A stretch of 64,000 nt of DNA. Origin: Nocardia pseudobrasiliensis NBRC 108224 (GTDB lineage Bacteria; Actinomycetota; Actinomycetes; Mycobacteriales; Mycobacteriaceae). Below are positions 40,041 to 48,271 of this stretch, in pieces; the first letter of the stretch is position 1, and the number at the start of each line of letters is the position of its first letter. Location of the stretch: assembly GCF_001613105.1 (NCBI RefSeq), contig NZ_BDBS01000032.1, positions 101,929-165,928 of the forward strand, in the 5' to 3' direction. The notes below the pieces were generated by a model, which searched no databases, was not told the DNA's origin, and was given only the letters and a program-made list of their open reading frames with translations. Made by a program: the position numbers and the translations under genes.

Positions 40041-41836
40041 GCTCCACGCCCTTCCGTCACCACGGCCTGCTCGATCGGTTCGGCCGCATCCTCGCGCCGA
40101 CCGGTGCGCAGGCGGCGGTCGATGTAGTTCACCAGATGGGTCAGCGGAATGGTCAGCAGCAGATACACCAGACCGGCCGCCACCAGCGGGGACAGATTTC
40201 CGGTCTGCGCGTTGAGATCTCGGCCGACGGCGAACAATTCGCGCTGCGTCGCGAGCAGACCCAGGAAGTAGATCAGCGAGGAATCCTTGATCAGCGCGAT
40301 GAACTGATTCATCAGCGCGGGCAGCACCCGCCGCACACCCTGCGGAATCACCACCAGCGTCATGGCCTGCCGATACCCGAATCCGATGGCGCGCGCGGCC
40401 TCCAACTGCCCGGCCTCCACCGATTGGATGCCGGAGCGGAAGATCTCGCCGATATAGGCCGACGCCAACAGCGCGAGCGCGACCGCGCCCAGCCAGTACG
40501 GATTGTTGCCGGTGACATTCTTGACCACCGGGCCGATACCCAGCCCGATCAGAAGAATGATCACCACGGCTGGCAGTCCGCGGAAGATATCGGTGTAAAT
40601 CCGTGCGGGCCAACGCAACCAGCGCGTCCGTGAAATACCGGCGACCGCCAGCAGCATGCCGAGCACCGTACCCAGCGCACCCGAAACCAGCGCCAGGATC
40701 AGCGTATTGGGCAGACCGGTCTTGAAAAGATCCGGAAAAGCCTTGCGGTACAGCGACCAATCGAAGAATGTGTCCTTCAGCTGTGCCAGCGTGGATTTCG
40801 GCGCGACCTGCGGCGCAGCACTCTTCTCATGTTCGGCGGCGATCTTCTCGAAGTCCGGGAGCTGCGGCATCGCAACGGCTTTCGAGCCCGGCTTCCACCC
40901 CGGCGGCAGCGGCCTCGGCTCCCAGTCCGCGTACAGCTTGGCGTAGGTGCCGTCGGCGACGACCGCGTCCAGGCCCGCGTTGAGCGCGTCGATGAGCGGC
41001 TGATTGTCCTTGCGCACCGCCCAGGCCGTGTAGTTGTCCAGGCTGAAGGTGTTCTGCACGATCGAGGTCGGATCGCCCGCTTTGATCGTGCCGGTGGCCT
41101 GGGCCGACGGCGCGACCCACGCATCGATCTGGCCGGTCTTCAGATTCGCGTAGGCGGTGTTGTAGTCCGGAAATTTCACCGGATCCAGATGCAGGGTGTT
41201 GACCACGTACTCGTCCTGCACCGTGCCCTGCACGACGCCGATCCGCACGCCCGGTTTCAGATCCGAGAAGCCCTTCAGCGCACTGCCGTTCGGCACGACC
41301 AGCGAGAAATAACCGAAGTCGTAGCCGTTGGTGAAGCCGACCAGCTGCCTGCGCGCATCGGTGGTGGTGATACTCGACGAGCCGAGGTCGAAGCGCCCGT
41401 TGGCAACCTGTGCCAGCAGGCCCGCGAATTCGGTGCCGGAGAACTGCACCTGCAGGCCCAGTTTGGCGCCGATCGCCTTCAGCAGTTCGTTGTCGAAGCC
41501 GGTGAACGCGCCGTGCGAATTCACGCAGATGCTCGGCGGCGCATCCGACAGCGTGCCCACGCTCAGCTTGCCCGGGGTCAGCAGACCGAGTTTGCTCGTA
41601 TCGATCCGATCCAGCGGCACGGTGTTCGCCGTGGTGTAGCGGTCGGTCCCCGCCGAGGCTCCCGATGCGAGATTCGTGGGCGCCGAAGACGCCGACGCCT
41701 CGCCCGGAGGCGAACACAGATCTCGGCTTGCCGATGAGTTGCTGCTACTGGAACCGCAGGCCGTCAAGAACAGCAGGGTAACGGCCGACACCACCGCGAA
41801 CAGCACACGGGATCGTGATACGGGCAAACGGGCCAT
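40037..41836 (-). CDS. amino-acid ABC transporter, binding protein fused to permease
   Basis: A 599-residue fusion. Residues 1-27 are a lipoprotein signal with lipobox L-T-A-C27; about 80-330 form a family 3 solute-binding domain (L-S-V-G-T-L-S-D-A-P-P and F-D-N-E-L-L-K-A-I-G); the rest is a HisM/GlnP-type permease with the EAA loop E-A-A-R-A-I-G-F-G-Y. Fusion of binding domain and permease is known in GlnP of lactic acid bacteria, but the lipobox in front is notable: cleavage there would leave the receptor lipid-anchored and still attached to the membrane domain. ATG 41836 has TACTGT eight bases upstream. The substrate is a polar amino acid; which one is unknown. Confidence 0.93.
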   Translation of the reverse strand: MARLPVSRSRVLFAVVSAVTLLFLTACGSSSSNSSASRDLCSPPGEASASSAPTNLASGASAGTDRYTTANTVPLDRIDTSKLGLLTPGKLSVGTLSDAPPSICVNSHGAFTGFDNELLKAIGAKLGLQVQFSGTEFAGLLAQVANGRFDLGSSSITTTDARRQLVGFTNGYDFGYFSLVVPNGSALKGFSDLKPGVRIGVVQGTVQDEYVVNTLHLDPVKFPDYNTAYANLKTGQIDAWVAPSAQATGTIKAGDPTSIVQNTFSLDNYTAWAVRKDNQPLIDALNAGLDAVVADGTYAKLYADWEPRPLPPGWKPGSKAVAMPQLPDFEKIAAEHEKSAAPQVAPKSTLAQLKDTFFDWSLYRKAFPDLFKTGLPNTLILALVSGALGTVLGMLLAVAGISRTRWLRWPARIYTDIFRGLPAVVIILLIGLGIGPVVKNVTGNNPYWLGAVALALLASAYIGEIFRSGIQSVEAGQLEAARAIGFGYRQAMTLVVIPQGVRRVLPALMNQFIALIKDSSLIYFLGLLATQRELFAVGRDLNAQTGNLSPLVAAGLVYLLLTIPLTHLVNYIDRRLRTGRREDAAEPIEQAVVTEGRGA

Positions 41837-41844
41837 AGCCGGAA

Positions 41845-41850
41845 ACAGTA
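41845..41850 (-). promoter_or_regulatory. -10 box TACTGT of the amino-acid transporter operon
   Basis: TACTGT on the minus strand lies eight bases before ATG 41836, at the upper limit of the leaderless spacing seen elsewhere in the window. Confidence 0.4.
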
Positions 41851-41867
41851 GCCGGAGTCGATGACGG

Positions 41868-42992
41868 TCAGCCGACCACGCCCCAGTGCAGTACTCGCAC
41901 GCTGAACAGCACCAGACCGAGCGATACGGTCGCGACCACGACCAAACCGACGACGGCCACCACCAGCGGCCGCCAGCCGGTGCGACCGAGCTCACGGAAA
42001 TCGGTGTTGAGTCCGACGCCCGCGAAGGTCAGCAGGAACGCCCATTTCGAGACGTTGCCGAGATTGGCGATCTGGGACTTGTCCAGCCAGTGCACCGTCG
42101 CCAGCGCCGAGACGGCCAGGAAGCCGAGCACGAATTTGGGGAACTTCTCCCAGACGAACACCGCCTTGGCCCGCAGGCCGGGCGCGACCGCATCGGCCTC
42201 GCCGCGGGCGGCCCAGTACAGCGCGAAGCCGAGGACGACGAATCCGATCAGTGCGTTGCGGGTGGATTTCACCAGCACCGCGAGCTTGCCCGCGGCATCG
42301 GAGTACGCGTAACCGGTGGCGGTGGTCTCGGCGGTGTTGTCCACGGCCAAACCCGCCCACAGTCCGAATTCGTGATCGGACAGGCCCAGGCCGTGGCCGA
42401 TCGCGGGCAGGGTGAACAGCGCGACCGCGCCCAGGGTGAGGATCGCGGCGATGGCATAGCCCACATCCGAATTGCGCGCCCGGATCGCGCCGCGGGTCGC
42501 CACGATCGCCGAGACGCCGCAGATCGAGGTGCCCACGGCCAGCAGCGAGCCGAGTTTGCCGGACAGGCCGAGCAATCGGGCCGCGGTCAGGATGATCGCG
42601 CCCGCGACGGTCATATCGATCAGGATCAGCACGAAGCTGGCGCCGCCGAGTTTCGCGATATCGCCGAGTACGAAGCGTGAGCCCAGCGCGACGATGCCGA
42701 TCTTCAGCCAGAACTCGTAGGTGCCGATTCCCGGGCGGAAAATCTTCGGCACGCCAACAGTATTGGCGATGATCAGACCGAAAACGATTGCCCAGAGCAC
42801 ATATTCGATATCCGGGAAGCGCCAGTGGTGATCCTTGACGAAGGAGTTCACCCAGATCTGGGTGTATTTGCCGAGCAGGCCGATCGCGATCAGCAGCAGA
42901 ATACCGGGCAGATAGGCGGCAAGCTCCCGCCCGACGGGCGGCCGCGACGACGGCGCGACCTCGGAAGCGGCCGTGGGATTTTCGGTGACCAT
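41868..42992 (-). CDS. YeiH-family (UPF0324) putative sulfate exporter
   Basis: A 374-residue membrane protein with about ten helices. Family motifs include Y-L-P-G-I-L-L-L near residue 28, G-T-S-I-C-G-V-S-A-I-V-A-T in the middle, and W-A-G-L-A-V-D-N-T-A-E-T-T-A-T-G. YeiH-like proteins are annotated as sulfate or sulfonate-derived anion exporters, without firm proof. ATG 42992 begins five bases after the stop of a 45-residue membrane peptide (42998-43135), so the two are translationally linked; a GTG at 43004 is an alternative start. The 3' end is followed by a 32-base gap to the amino-acid transporter. Confidence 0.88.
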   Translation of the reverse strand: MVTENPTAASEVAPSSRPPVGRELAAYLPGILLLIAIGLLGKYTQIWVNSFVKDHHWRFPDIEYVLWAIVFGLIIANTVGVPKIFRPGIGTYEFWLKIGIVALGSRFVLGDIAKLGGASFVLILIDMTVAGAIILTAARLLGLSGKLGSLLAVGTSICGVSAIVATRGAIRARNSDVGYAIAAILTLGAVALFTLPAIGHGLGLSDHEFGLWAGLAVDNTAETTATGYAYSDAAGKLAVLVKSTRNALIGFVVLGFALYWAARGEADAVAPGLRAKAVFVWEKFPKFVLGFLAVSALATVHWLDKSQIANLGNVSKWAFLLTFAGVGLNTDFRELGRTGWRPLVVAVVGLVVVATVSLGLVLFSVRVLHWGVVG

Positions 42993-42997
42993 CGCGA

Positions 42998-43135
42998 TCA
43001 CCACGGAATCTTCGGCAGCACGCCCGCGACCGCGGCGAGCGTAATGACACCGGCGACGATGACCGCCCACCAGTCGACGCCGATCCGCGCGAGCGCCGAC
43101 CGTTCCTCGGTGGGCGCGGGACCCGGTTCACTCAT
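42998..43135 (-). CDS. 45-residue single-helix membrane peptide upstream of YeiH
   Basis: A short gene not found by length-limited searches. ATG 43135 is preceded by GAGGGAG at ideal spacing. The product has a charged N terminus (S-E-P-G-P-A-P-T-E-E-R), then R-I-G-V-D-W-W-A-V-I-V-A-G-V-I-T and a hydrophobic helix ending in V-L-P-K-I-P-W and a stop. Codon use matches neighbouring genes. The gap to the YeiH start is five bases, so they form one operon. It is probably a small subunit or chaperone-like partner of the exporter; this is an inference from position and membrane topology. Confidence 0.8.
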   Translation of the reverse strand: MSEPGPAPTEERSALARIGVDWWAVIVAGVITLAAVAGVLPKIPW

Positions 43136-43249
43136 GATTGCTCCCTCGATACTGCCGATCGCGGGGGCTGTCGCCCGCGATCAGCAGCAATGGTGAGGGA
43201 CCTCACACGAGTGCGGAAGCAATGAACTCGAGGTGATTCGAGGAGACGC

Positions 43250-44020
43250 TCAGACCTGCTTGTCGCGCCAGCGAATCGCGGCCTCGACCGTGGACAGATC
43301 GTAGTCGGGGCCGCCGGAGCCGACGGTGAACAGCGTCGCGCCCGCGGCGACGAGGGCGTCGGCCTTGTCCTCGCCCGGCCAGTCCACCGAGCGCTCGATG
43401 GTGGCCGGATCGGTGCCGACATCGCCACAGTGCTCGGCCAGGATCTTCGACTTGCGTTGCAGCACATCGATATCGGCGAAGGTGTGCCAGATCTGCGCGT
43501 ACTCGGCCACCAGGCGCAGGGTCTTCTTCTCGCCGCCGCCGCCGATCAGGATCGGAATATCGCGCAGCGGTTGGGGATTGAGCTTCTTCAGGCGGGCGTC
43601 GATGCGGACCAGATATTCCTTCAGCAGCGCCAGACGCGTTCCGGGCGTGCCGAATTCGTAGCCGTATTCGTCGTAGTCGCGCTGGAACCAGCCCGCGCCG
43701 ATGCCCAGGATCAGGCGGCCACCCGAGATGTGATCGACCGTGCGGGCCATATCGGCGAGCAGATCGGGATTGCGGTAGCCGCCGCCGGTGACCAGCGCGC
43801 CGATCTGTACGCGTTCGGTCTGCTCGGCGATCGCGGCGAGCATGGTCCAGCACTCGAAGTGCTCACCGGCCGGATCGCCGGACAGCGGATAGAAATGGTC
43901 CCAGTTGAACACCACGTCGACGCCCGCGTCCTCGGCGCGGCGCACGGCGTCGCGAATGAGGTCGTAGCGGGGGGCGTGCTGGGGCTGGAGCTGGACTCCG
44001 ATGCGGATGGGTCGACTCAT
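43250..44020 (-). CDS. F420-type LLM-class oxidoreductase
   Basis: A 256-residue TIM-barrel protein of the luciferase-like family, in the subgroup of F420-dependent enzymes. Seen are I-G-V-Q-L-Q-P-Q-H-A at strand 1, V-V-F-N-W-D-H-F-Y-P-L, R-V-Q-I-G-A-L-V-T-G-G-G-Y-R-N-P-D and the hallmark G-R-L-I-L-G-I-G-A-G-W. F420 use is inferred from the subgroup and from the actinobacterial background. It stands alone between the YeiH unit and the sugar-ABC ATPase, so no substrate is suggested. An AGGAGT precedes the ATG. Confidence 0.88.
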   Translation of the reverse strand: MSRPIRIGVQLQPQHAPRYDLIRDAVRRAEDAGVDVVFNWDHFYPLSGDPAGEHFECWTMLAAIAEQTERVQIGALVTGGGYRNPDLLADMARTVDHISGGRLILGIGAGWFQRDYDEYGYEFGTPGTRLALLKEYLVRIDARLKKLNPQPLRDIPILIGGGGEKKTLRLVAEYAQIWHTFADIDVLQRKSKILAEHCGDVGTDPATIERSVDWPGEDKADALVAAGATLFTVGSGGPDYDLSTVEAAIRWRDKQV

Positions 44021-44210
44021 CTGGGCACTCCTGGTCCGGGTGGTGGGCCGTTACGTCCGGGTTGTGGGTCGTTGCCGAGGCTACCCGCGTTGCCGGAACG
44101 CCCGTATTTGGAGCGGATGACCAGTTAGTATTCGAGCCGCGGCCACTGGCCGCACCACCCTCTACTCGGATCGTCCGGCACGTTCCTGCCGGTGAAGGGA
44201 TTGATTTCGC

Positions 44211-45296
44211 ATGGCCACGGTCACCTTCGACCGCGCGACCCGGTTGTACCCGGGAGCCGCCAAACCCGCTGTGGACGCACTGAATCTGGAGATCGCCGAC
44301 GGTGAATTCCTGGTTCTGGTCGGGCCGTCCGGCTGCGGTAAGTCCACCTCGCTGCGCATGCTCGCCGGACTCGAGGATGTCGACGGCGGTCGCATTCTGA
44401 TCGGCGACAACGACGTCACGCACGCCGAGCCCAAACAACGCGATATCGCGATGGTGTTTCAGAACTACGCGCTCTACCCGCATATGACCGTGGCCGAGAA
44501 CATGGGCTTCGCGTTGAAGATGGCGAAGGTGCCCAAGGCCGAGAAGGAGCAGCGCGTCCGCGAGGCGGCGAAACTGCTGGATCTCGAGCAGTATCTGGAC
44601 CGCAAACCCAAGGCGCTGTCGGGCGGTCAGCGTCAGCGCGTGGCGATGGGCCGGGCGATCGTGCGTCAGCCGCAGGTGTTCCTGATGGACGAGCCGCTGT
44701 CCAACCTCGACGCGAAACTGCGCGTGCAGACCCGCACCCAGATCGCGCAGCTGCAGCGCCGCCTCGGCACCACCACCGTCTACGTGACCCACGACCAGGT
44801 CGAGGCGATGACCATGGGTGACCGGGTCGCGGTGCTGAAAGACGGTCTGCTGCAACAGTGTGCGGCCCCCCGAGACCTGTACCGCGACCCCGCGAACCTG
44901 TTCGTGGCCGGTTTCATGGGCTCCCCGGCGATGAACCTGTTCACCCTGCCCCTGTCCAACGGTTCGGTCACCCTCGGCGGCCACGCCGTGCCGGTCCCGC
45001 GCACCGTCGCCGACGCCACCGACGGCTCGGTCGTGGTCGGTATCCGCCCCGAACATTTCGAACTCGGCGAATCCGGCTCCGGCATCGCCATGGAGGTGGA
45101 CGTGGTCGAGGAACTCGGCTCCGACGCCTACATCTACGGCCGCAGCCTCGGCGAGAACGGCTCGGGCACAGGCGAAACCATCGTTGCCCGAGCGGATTGG
45201 CGCAAGCCCCCGGTCAAGGGTGAGAAGCTGTCGCTGACGTCCACGGCCGAGCACATCTATTTCTTCGAGCCTTCGACGGGTAAGCGGCTCAACTGA
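44211..45296 (+). CDS. sugar ABC importer ATP-binding protein (UgpC/MsiK/SugC type)
   Basis: A 361-residue ATPase of the carbohydrate-uptake CUT1 type. Walker A G-P-S-G-C-G-K-S-T, signature L-S-G-G-Q-R-Q-R-V, Walker B V-F-L-M-D-E-P-L-S-N-L-D and switch V-T-H-D-Q are present. The C-terminal third is the OB-fold (TOBE) domain with G-I-R-P-E-H-F-E-L. It has no permease genes beside it, but the CUT1 binding protein and permeases at 54.5-57.7 kb lack an ATPase, so this protein is a good candidate to power them and perhaps others, like MsiK in Streptomyces. A hairpin terminator follows directly. Confidence 0.94.
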   Translation: MATVTFDRATRLYPGAAKPAVDALNLEIADGEFLVLVGPSGCGKSTSLRMLAGLEDVDGGRILIGDNDVTHAEPKQRDIAMVFQNYALYPHMTVAENMGFALKMAKVPKAEKEQRVREAAKLLDLEQYLDRKPKALSGGQRQRVAMGRAIVRQPQVFLMDEPLSNLDAKLRVQTRTQIAQLQRRLGTTTVYVTHDQVEAMTMGDRVAVLKDGLLQQCAAPRDLYRDPANLFVAGFMGSPAMNLFTLPLSNGSVTLGGHAVPVPRTVADATDGSVVVGIRPEHFELGESGSGIAMEVDVVEELGSDAYIYGRSLGENGSGTGETIVARADWRKPPVKGEKLSLTSTAEHIYFFEPSTGKRLN

Positions 45297-45304
45297 ATTC
45301 GGCT

Positions 45305-45337
45305 CCCCGCGCCGCCCGCTGGGCGGACGGCGCGGGG
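45305..45337 (+). terminator. hairpin terminator after the sugar-ABC ATPase gene
   Basis: A 10-bp perfect stem CCCCGCGCCG/CGGCGCGGGG (45305-45314 with 45328-45337) with further pairing inside; no U-run. Confidence 0.65.
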
Positions 45338-45407
45338 AACAAATGGGGGCCGCAAGCGGACAGCGCGGGGACCAATGGGGCCACAAGTGGACGGCCGGTG
45401 GGTGGGG

Positions 45408-45932
45408 TCAGGCTTCTTGTGAAGTGGGGGGTTTCGGGGTGGGGTTGTTCCAGGATGGGTTCAGGCGGATGCGGATGTCTTCCAGGGTTAGTTCCGTGCC
45501 TGAGCTGCTGCGGATTTCGACCTGGACCGGGTCGCCGGTGGCGTCTTCCACTCGCTGGAGGGGTGGGGTGCCGTTCTGGAGGTATTTGTCGCCCCACTGC
45601 CAGAGCGAGAGGATGACCGGTAGCAGGTCTCGGCCCATGTCGGTGAGGACGTATTCGTTGCGGGTGCGTTTGCCCTCGTCCTGATAGGGCTGTTTGCGGA
45701 GGAGGCCGGCCGCGGTCAGTTTGCGGAGGGCGGCGGCCGCGGCGGCGTCGGTGATGCCCACTCGGGCGGCGAAGCCGTCGAAGCGGGTGACGCCGTAGAT
45801 GGTCTCGCGCAGGATCAGCAGGGCCGAGCGGGTGCCGACGAGGTCGAGAGCCTTGGCGATCGAGCATTCGGTGGGCTTCCAGCGGTCGACGTCCCGGAGC
45901 GGTCCTTCCAGTACAGCGGACATGGCGCTCAT
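45408..45932 (-). CDS. HxlR-family regulator
   Basis: A 174-residue winged-helix regulator. The HxlR domain covers residues about 20-115 (E-C-S-I-A-K-A-L-D-L-V-G-T-R-S-A-L-L-I-L-R, R-F-D-G-F-A-A-R-V-G-I, Y-V-L-T-D-M-G-R-D-L-L) and keeps the early cysteine. A C-terminal extension of about 50 residues follows, G-poor on the coding strand. ATG 45932 is preferred because GAGGAG lies five bases upstream; 45935 and 45923 are alternatives. It is divergent from a thiolase gene, with a near-perfect inverted repeat between them that is the likely operator. Confidence 0.87.
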   Translation of the reverse strand: MSAMSAVLEGPLRDVDRWKPTECSIAKALDLVGTRSALLILRETIYGVTRFDGFAARVGITDAAAAAALRKLTAAGLLRKQPYQDEGKRTRNEYVLTDMGRDLLPVILSLWQWGDKYLQNGTPPLQRVEDATGDPVQVEIRSSSGTELTLEDIRIRLNPSWNNPTPKPPTSQEA

Positions 45933-45956
45933 CATAACTCCTCTGACTTGTGGCGA

Positions 45957-45984
45957 CTATGGTCAGGGAATATTCTGACTATAG
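45957..45984. promoter_or_regulatory. operator between HxlR and thiolase genes
   Basis: CTATGGTCAG and CTGACTATAG form an inverted repeat matching at 9 of 10 positions with an 8-base AT-rich spacer. It sits 25 bases from the HxlR start and 51 from the thiolase start, well placed to control both. Confidence 0.65.
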
Positions 45985-46035
45985 TTCGACTTAGTTAGAC
46001 ATATCGCATCGTCGCGATCCCGGAAGGACACAGCC

Positions 46036-47205
46036 ATGAGAGACGCAGTCATCGTCGAGGCCGTACGCACCCCGATCGGCAAGGGCAAGCCGAACGGCGC
46101 CCTGCACGAGGTGCATCCGGTGGATCTGCTCGCACACAGCCTGCGCGAAGTCGTTCGACGCAGTGGGATCGATCCGGTGCTGATCGACGACGTGATCGGC
46201 GGCGTGGTCACCCAGGTCGGTGAGCAGGCCGCGAATGTGACGCGCCGGGCCGCCCTGGCCGCGGGCTATCCGGAATCGGTGCCCGCCACCACGGTCGACC
46301 GGCAGTGCGGCAGCAGCCAGCAGGCCGTCCACTTCGCCGCGCAGGGCGTGATCTCCGGCGCATACGACGTGGTGGTGGCCGCCGGACTGGAGTCGATGAG
46401 CCGAATCCCGATGGGCTCCAATCTGATCGGCGCCACCGACCTCGAGGGCGTGGCCTTCCGGGAGCGCTACCCTGAAGACCTCGTCCCGCAGGGCATCAGC
46501 GCCGAATTGATCGCCGCCCGCTGGGGCATCGGCCGCACGGCCATGGACGAATTCGCCCTCGCCAGCCACGAGAAGGCCGCGGCCGCGACGAAGAACGGCT
46601 CGTTCGAATCCCAGCTGGCGCCCATCGCCGGACTCACCACCGACGAGGGCATCCGCATCGGCAGCACCCTGGACACCCTGGCGGGTCTGCGCCCGGCCTA
46701 CTACAGCAGGGAATACGCCGAGCGCTTCCCGGAGATCGGCTGGAACATCACCGCCGCCAATGCCAGTCAGATCAACGACGGCAGCGCCGCCCTGCTGATC
46801 ATGACCGGTGAGAAGGCTCGCGAACTCGGCCTGAAGCCGCTGGCCCGGCTGCACAGTTTCGCCGTCGCGGGCGACGATCCGCTGCTGATGCTGACCGCCG
46901 TCATCCCGGCGACCCGAAAAGTCCTGCAGCGCGCCGGACTTCAGCTCGCCGATCTGGACCTGATCGAGATCAACGAGGCCTTCGCCTCGGTGGTGCTGGC
47001 CTGGCAGCAGGATACGGGCGCGGATCTGTCGCGCGTCAATGTCAACGGCGGGGCGATCGCACTGGGCCATCCGCTCGGCGCGTCGGGCGCGCGCCTGGCG
47101 ACCACGCTGGTGCACGCCATGCAGGAGCGGGGTGCGCGCTACGGTTTGCAGACCATGTGCGAGGCAGGCGGGTTGGCGAACGCCACCATCTACGAACGGC
47201 TGTGA
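46036..47205 (+). CDS. acetyl-CoA C-acyltransferase (thiolase, FadA-like)
   Basis: A 389-residue thiolase. The nucleophile is C91 in T-T-V-D-R-Q-C-G-S-S-Q, the His is in G-G-A-I-A-L-G-H-P-L-G-A-S-G-A-R, and the second Cys is in M-C-E-A-G-G-L-A-N. R-T-P-I-G-K at the N terminus and N-E-A-F-A before the His motif are also standard. It either splits 3-ketoacyl-CoA or condenses acetyl-CoA. GAAGGACA precedes the ATG. It is the target gene divergent from the HxlR regulator, so it is probably inducible. Confidence 0.94.
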   Translation: MRDAVIVEAVRTPIGKGKPNGALHEVHPVDLLAHSLREVVRRSGIDPVLIDDVIGGVVTQVGEQAANVTRRAALAAGYPESVPATTVDRQCGSSQQAVHFAAQGVISGAYDVVVAAGLESMSRIPMGSNLIGATDLEGVAFRERYPEDLVPQGISAELIAARWGIGRTAMDEFALASHEKAAAATKNGSFESQLAPIAGLTTDEGIRIGSTLDTLAGLRPAYYSREYAERFPEIGWNITAANASQINDGSAALLIMTGEKARELGLKPLARLHSFAVAGDDPLLMLTAVIPATRKVLQRAGLQLADLDLIEINEAFASVVLAWQQDTGADLSRVNVNGGAIALGHPLGASGARLATTLVHAMQERGARYGLQTMCEAGGLANATIYERL

Positions 47206-47218
47206 AACGGCAGGGCGC

Positions 47219-47623
47219 TCAGTCCTTTTCGGACGGATCGAGTCGACGGCGCGCCAGCTGCGTGACGCCGTTGTAACCGTAACTCTCCCCGTCGAGTTCA
47301 TACAGCGCCACGTAGGCAGCGGCGGGCAGCGGACCGAACAAATCGGCCAGCAGCTGATAAGCGTGCGCGATGAACGCCGACTTCTCCTGCGCGGTATTGG
47401 TTCCCGCGGTGATGCTGACCTCCAGATGCACTCCGGTCGACCGCTCCGGGTGCTCACCCATGATGAACCAGTTCTCCGGCAGAACGGGATTGACCTGCAC
47501 CACGGTCACTTCCGGCTCTTTGAGCAGGTCCTTTTCGAGCAGCGCCGTGATCTCGGCGGCGAATCGCGTTCGAACATCGGCGGAGACACCGGGATCGGCG
47601 AGGGTGAGGCGAGCGAACGGCAT
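47219..47623 (-). CDS. tautomerase-superfamily protein
   Basis: A 134-residue protein starting M-P-F-A-R-L; after Met removal the N-terminal Pro would be the catalytic base of the tautomerase superfamily. The double length (two beta-alpha-beta units) resembles the MSAD/cis-CaaD size class. Other visible parts are V-H-L-E-V-S-I-T-A-G-T-N-T-A-Q-E-K and the L-L-A-D-L-F-G segment. ATG 47623 is chosen over an upstream in-frame ATG because it exposes Pro. It converges with the thiolase gene and is divergent from a CGNR regulator, with two operators in the 90-base gap; it is the probable target of that regulator. Confidence 0.8.
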   Translation of the reverse strand: MPFARLTLADPGVSADVRTRFAAEITALLEKDLLKEPEVTVVQVNPVLPENWFIMGEHPERSTGVHLEVSITAGTNTAQEKSAFIAHAYQLLADLFGPLPAAAYVALYELDGESYGYNGVTQLARRRLDPSEKD

Positions 47624-47644
47624 GGCGACCAGCTCCAATCGTGC

Positions 47645-47664
47645 GTAATGATTCGATCCATTAC
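47645..47664. promoter_or_regulatory. operator 1, GTAATG-N8-CATTAC
   Basis: A perfect 6-bp inverted repeat with an 8-base spacer (attcgatc), next to the tautomerase start. Confidence 0.7.
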
Positions 47665-47678
47665 TACGCCTCGATCGT

Positions 47679-47698
47679 GTAATGTGTCAATCCATTAC
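47679..47698. promoter_or_regulatory. operator 2, GTAATG-N8-CATTAC
   Basis: The same arms and spacer length as operator 1, 34 bases away; an extra T/A pair extends it to 7 bp. It ends just before the Shine-Dalgarno of the CGNR gene. Confidence 0.7.
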
Positions 47699-47713
47699 AT
47701 AGGAGGTGGTCGC

Positions 47714-48244
47714 ATGCCGACCGAGCGAATCGGACTGGCCCTGGTGGCCACCGTGCGCCGCAGGGCCACCCGGGAGCCGATCGAGCGGCTGTCCGATCCG
47801 GCGGCCCTGCGCGCCTGGCTCGCCGAACACGGACTCGCGGTCGACGGTTGTTCCGAACGCGATCTCGCGGATACCCGATCGCTGCGCGAGGCGATCTACG
47901 CGCTCGCCGAGGCCGCGGCCTTCTCCGGGGCACCCGAACCCGCGGCGCTGCGGCTGGTCGACGAGATCGCCGCACGCCCCGAACCACGCCGGAAGCTGCT
48001 CTGGAACAACGGCTTCCGTATCGAACTCGCACCGCTGACCACCCGCGACGCGCTGACCGTCATCGCCCGTGACACCGTCGATCTGCTCACCGGTCCCGAG
48101 GGCGCGCGCCTGCATCAGTGCGAGGCCGACACCTGCGGCACCGTTTTCGTCGTTCCCGCGGCGGGCCGACCACGCCGCTGGTGCTCCTCGGCGTCCTGCG
48201 GCAATCGGGAGCGCGTGCGCGCCTACCGCGCGGCCCGTCAGTAG
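47714..48244 (+). CDS. CGNR zinc-finger/ABATE-domain regulator
   Basis: A 176-residue protein with an N-terminal ABATE-type stress-sensing domain (L-A-E-A-A-A-F at about residue 67) and a C-terminal CGNR zinc finger: C in L-H-Q-C-E-A-D-T-C-G, then W-C-S-S-A-S-C-G-N-R-E-R-V-R-A-Y-R. The CGNR finger binds DNA in regulators of catabolic and stress genes. AGGAGGTGG precedes the ATG. Two identical-arm palindromes between it and the divergent tautomerase gene strongly suggest that it binds there and controls both. Confidence 0.9.
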   Translation: MPTERIGLALVATVRRRATREPIERLSDPAALRAWLAEHGLAVDGCSERDLADTRSLREAIYALAEAAAFSGAPEPAALRLVDEIAARPEPRRKLLWNNGFRIELAPLTTRDALTVIARDTVDLLTGPEGARLHQCEADTCGTVFVVPAAGRPRRWCSSASCGNRERVRAYRAARQ

Positions 48245-48258
48245 CGCTCGGGCGGCGA

Positions 48259-48264
48259 TAGGCT
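48259..48264 (+). promoter_or_regulatory. -10 box TAGGCT of menC
   Basis: TAGGCT lies seven bases before GTG 48272, indicating a leaderless mRNA. Confidence 0.55.
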
Positions 48265-48271
48265 GGGCCGG

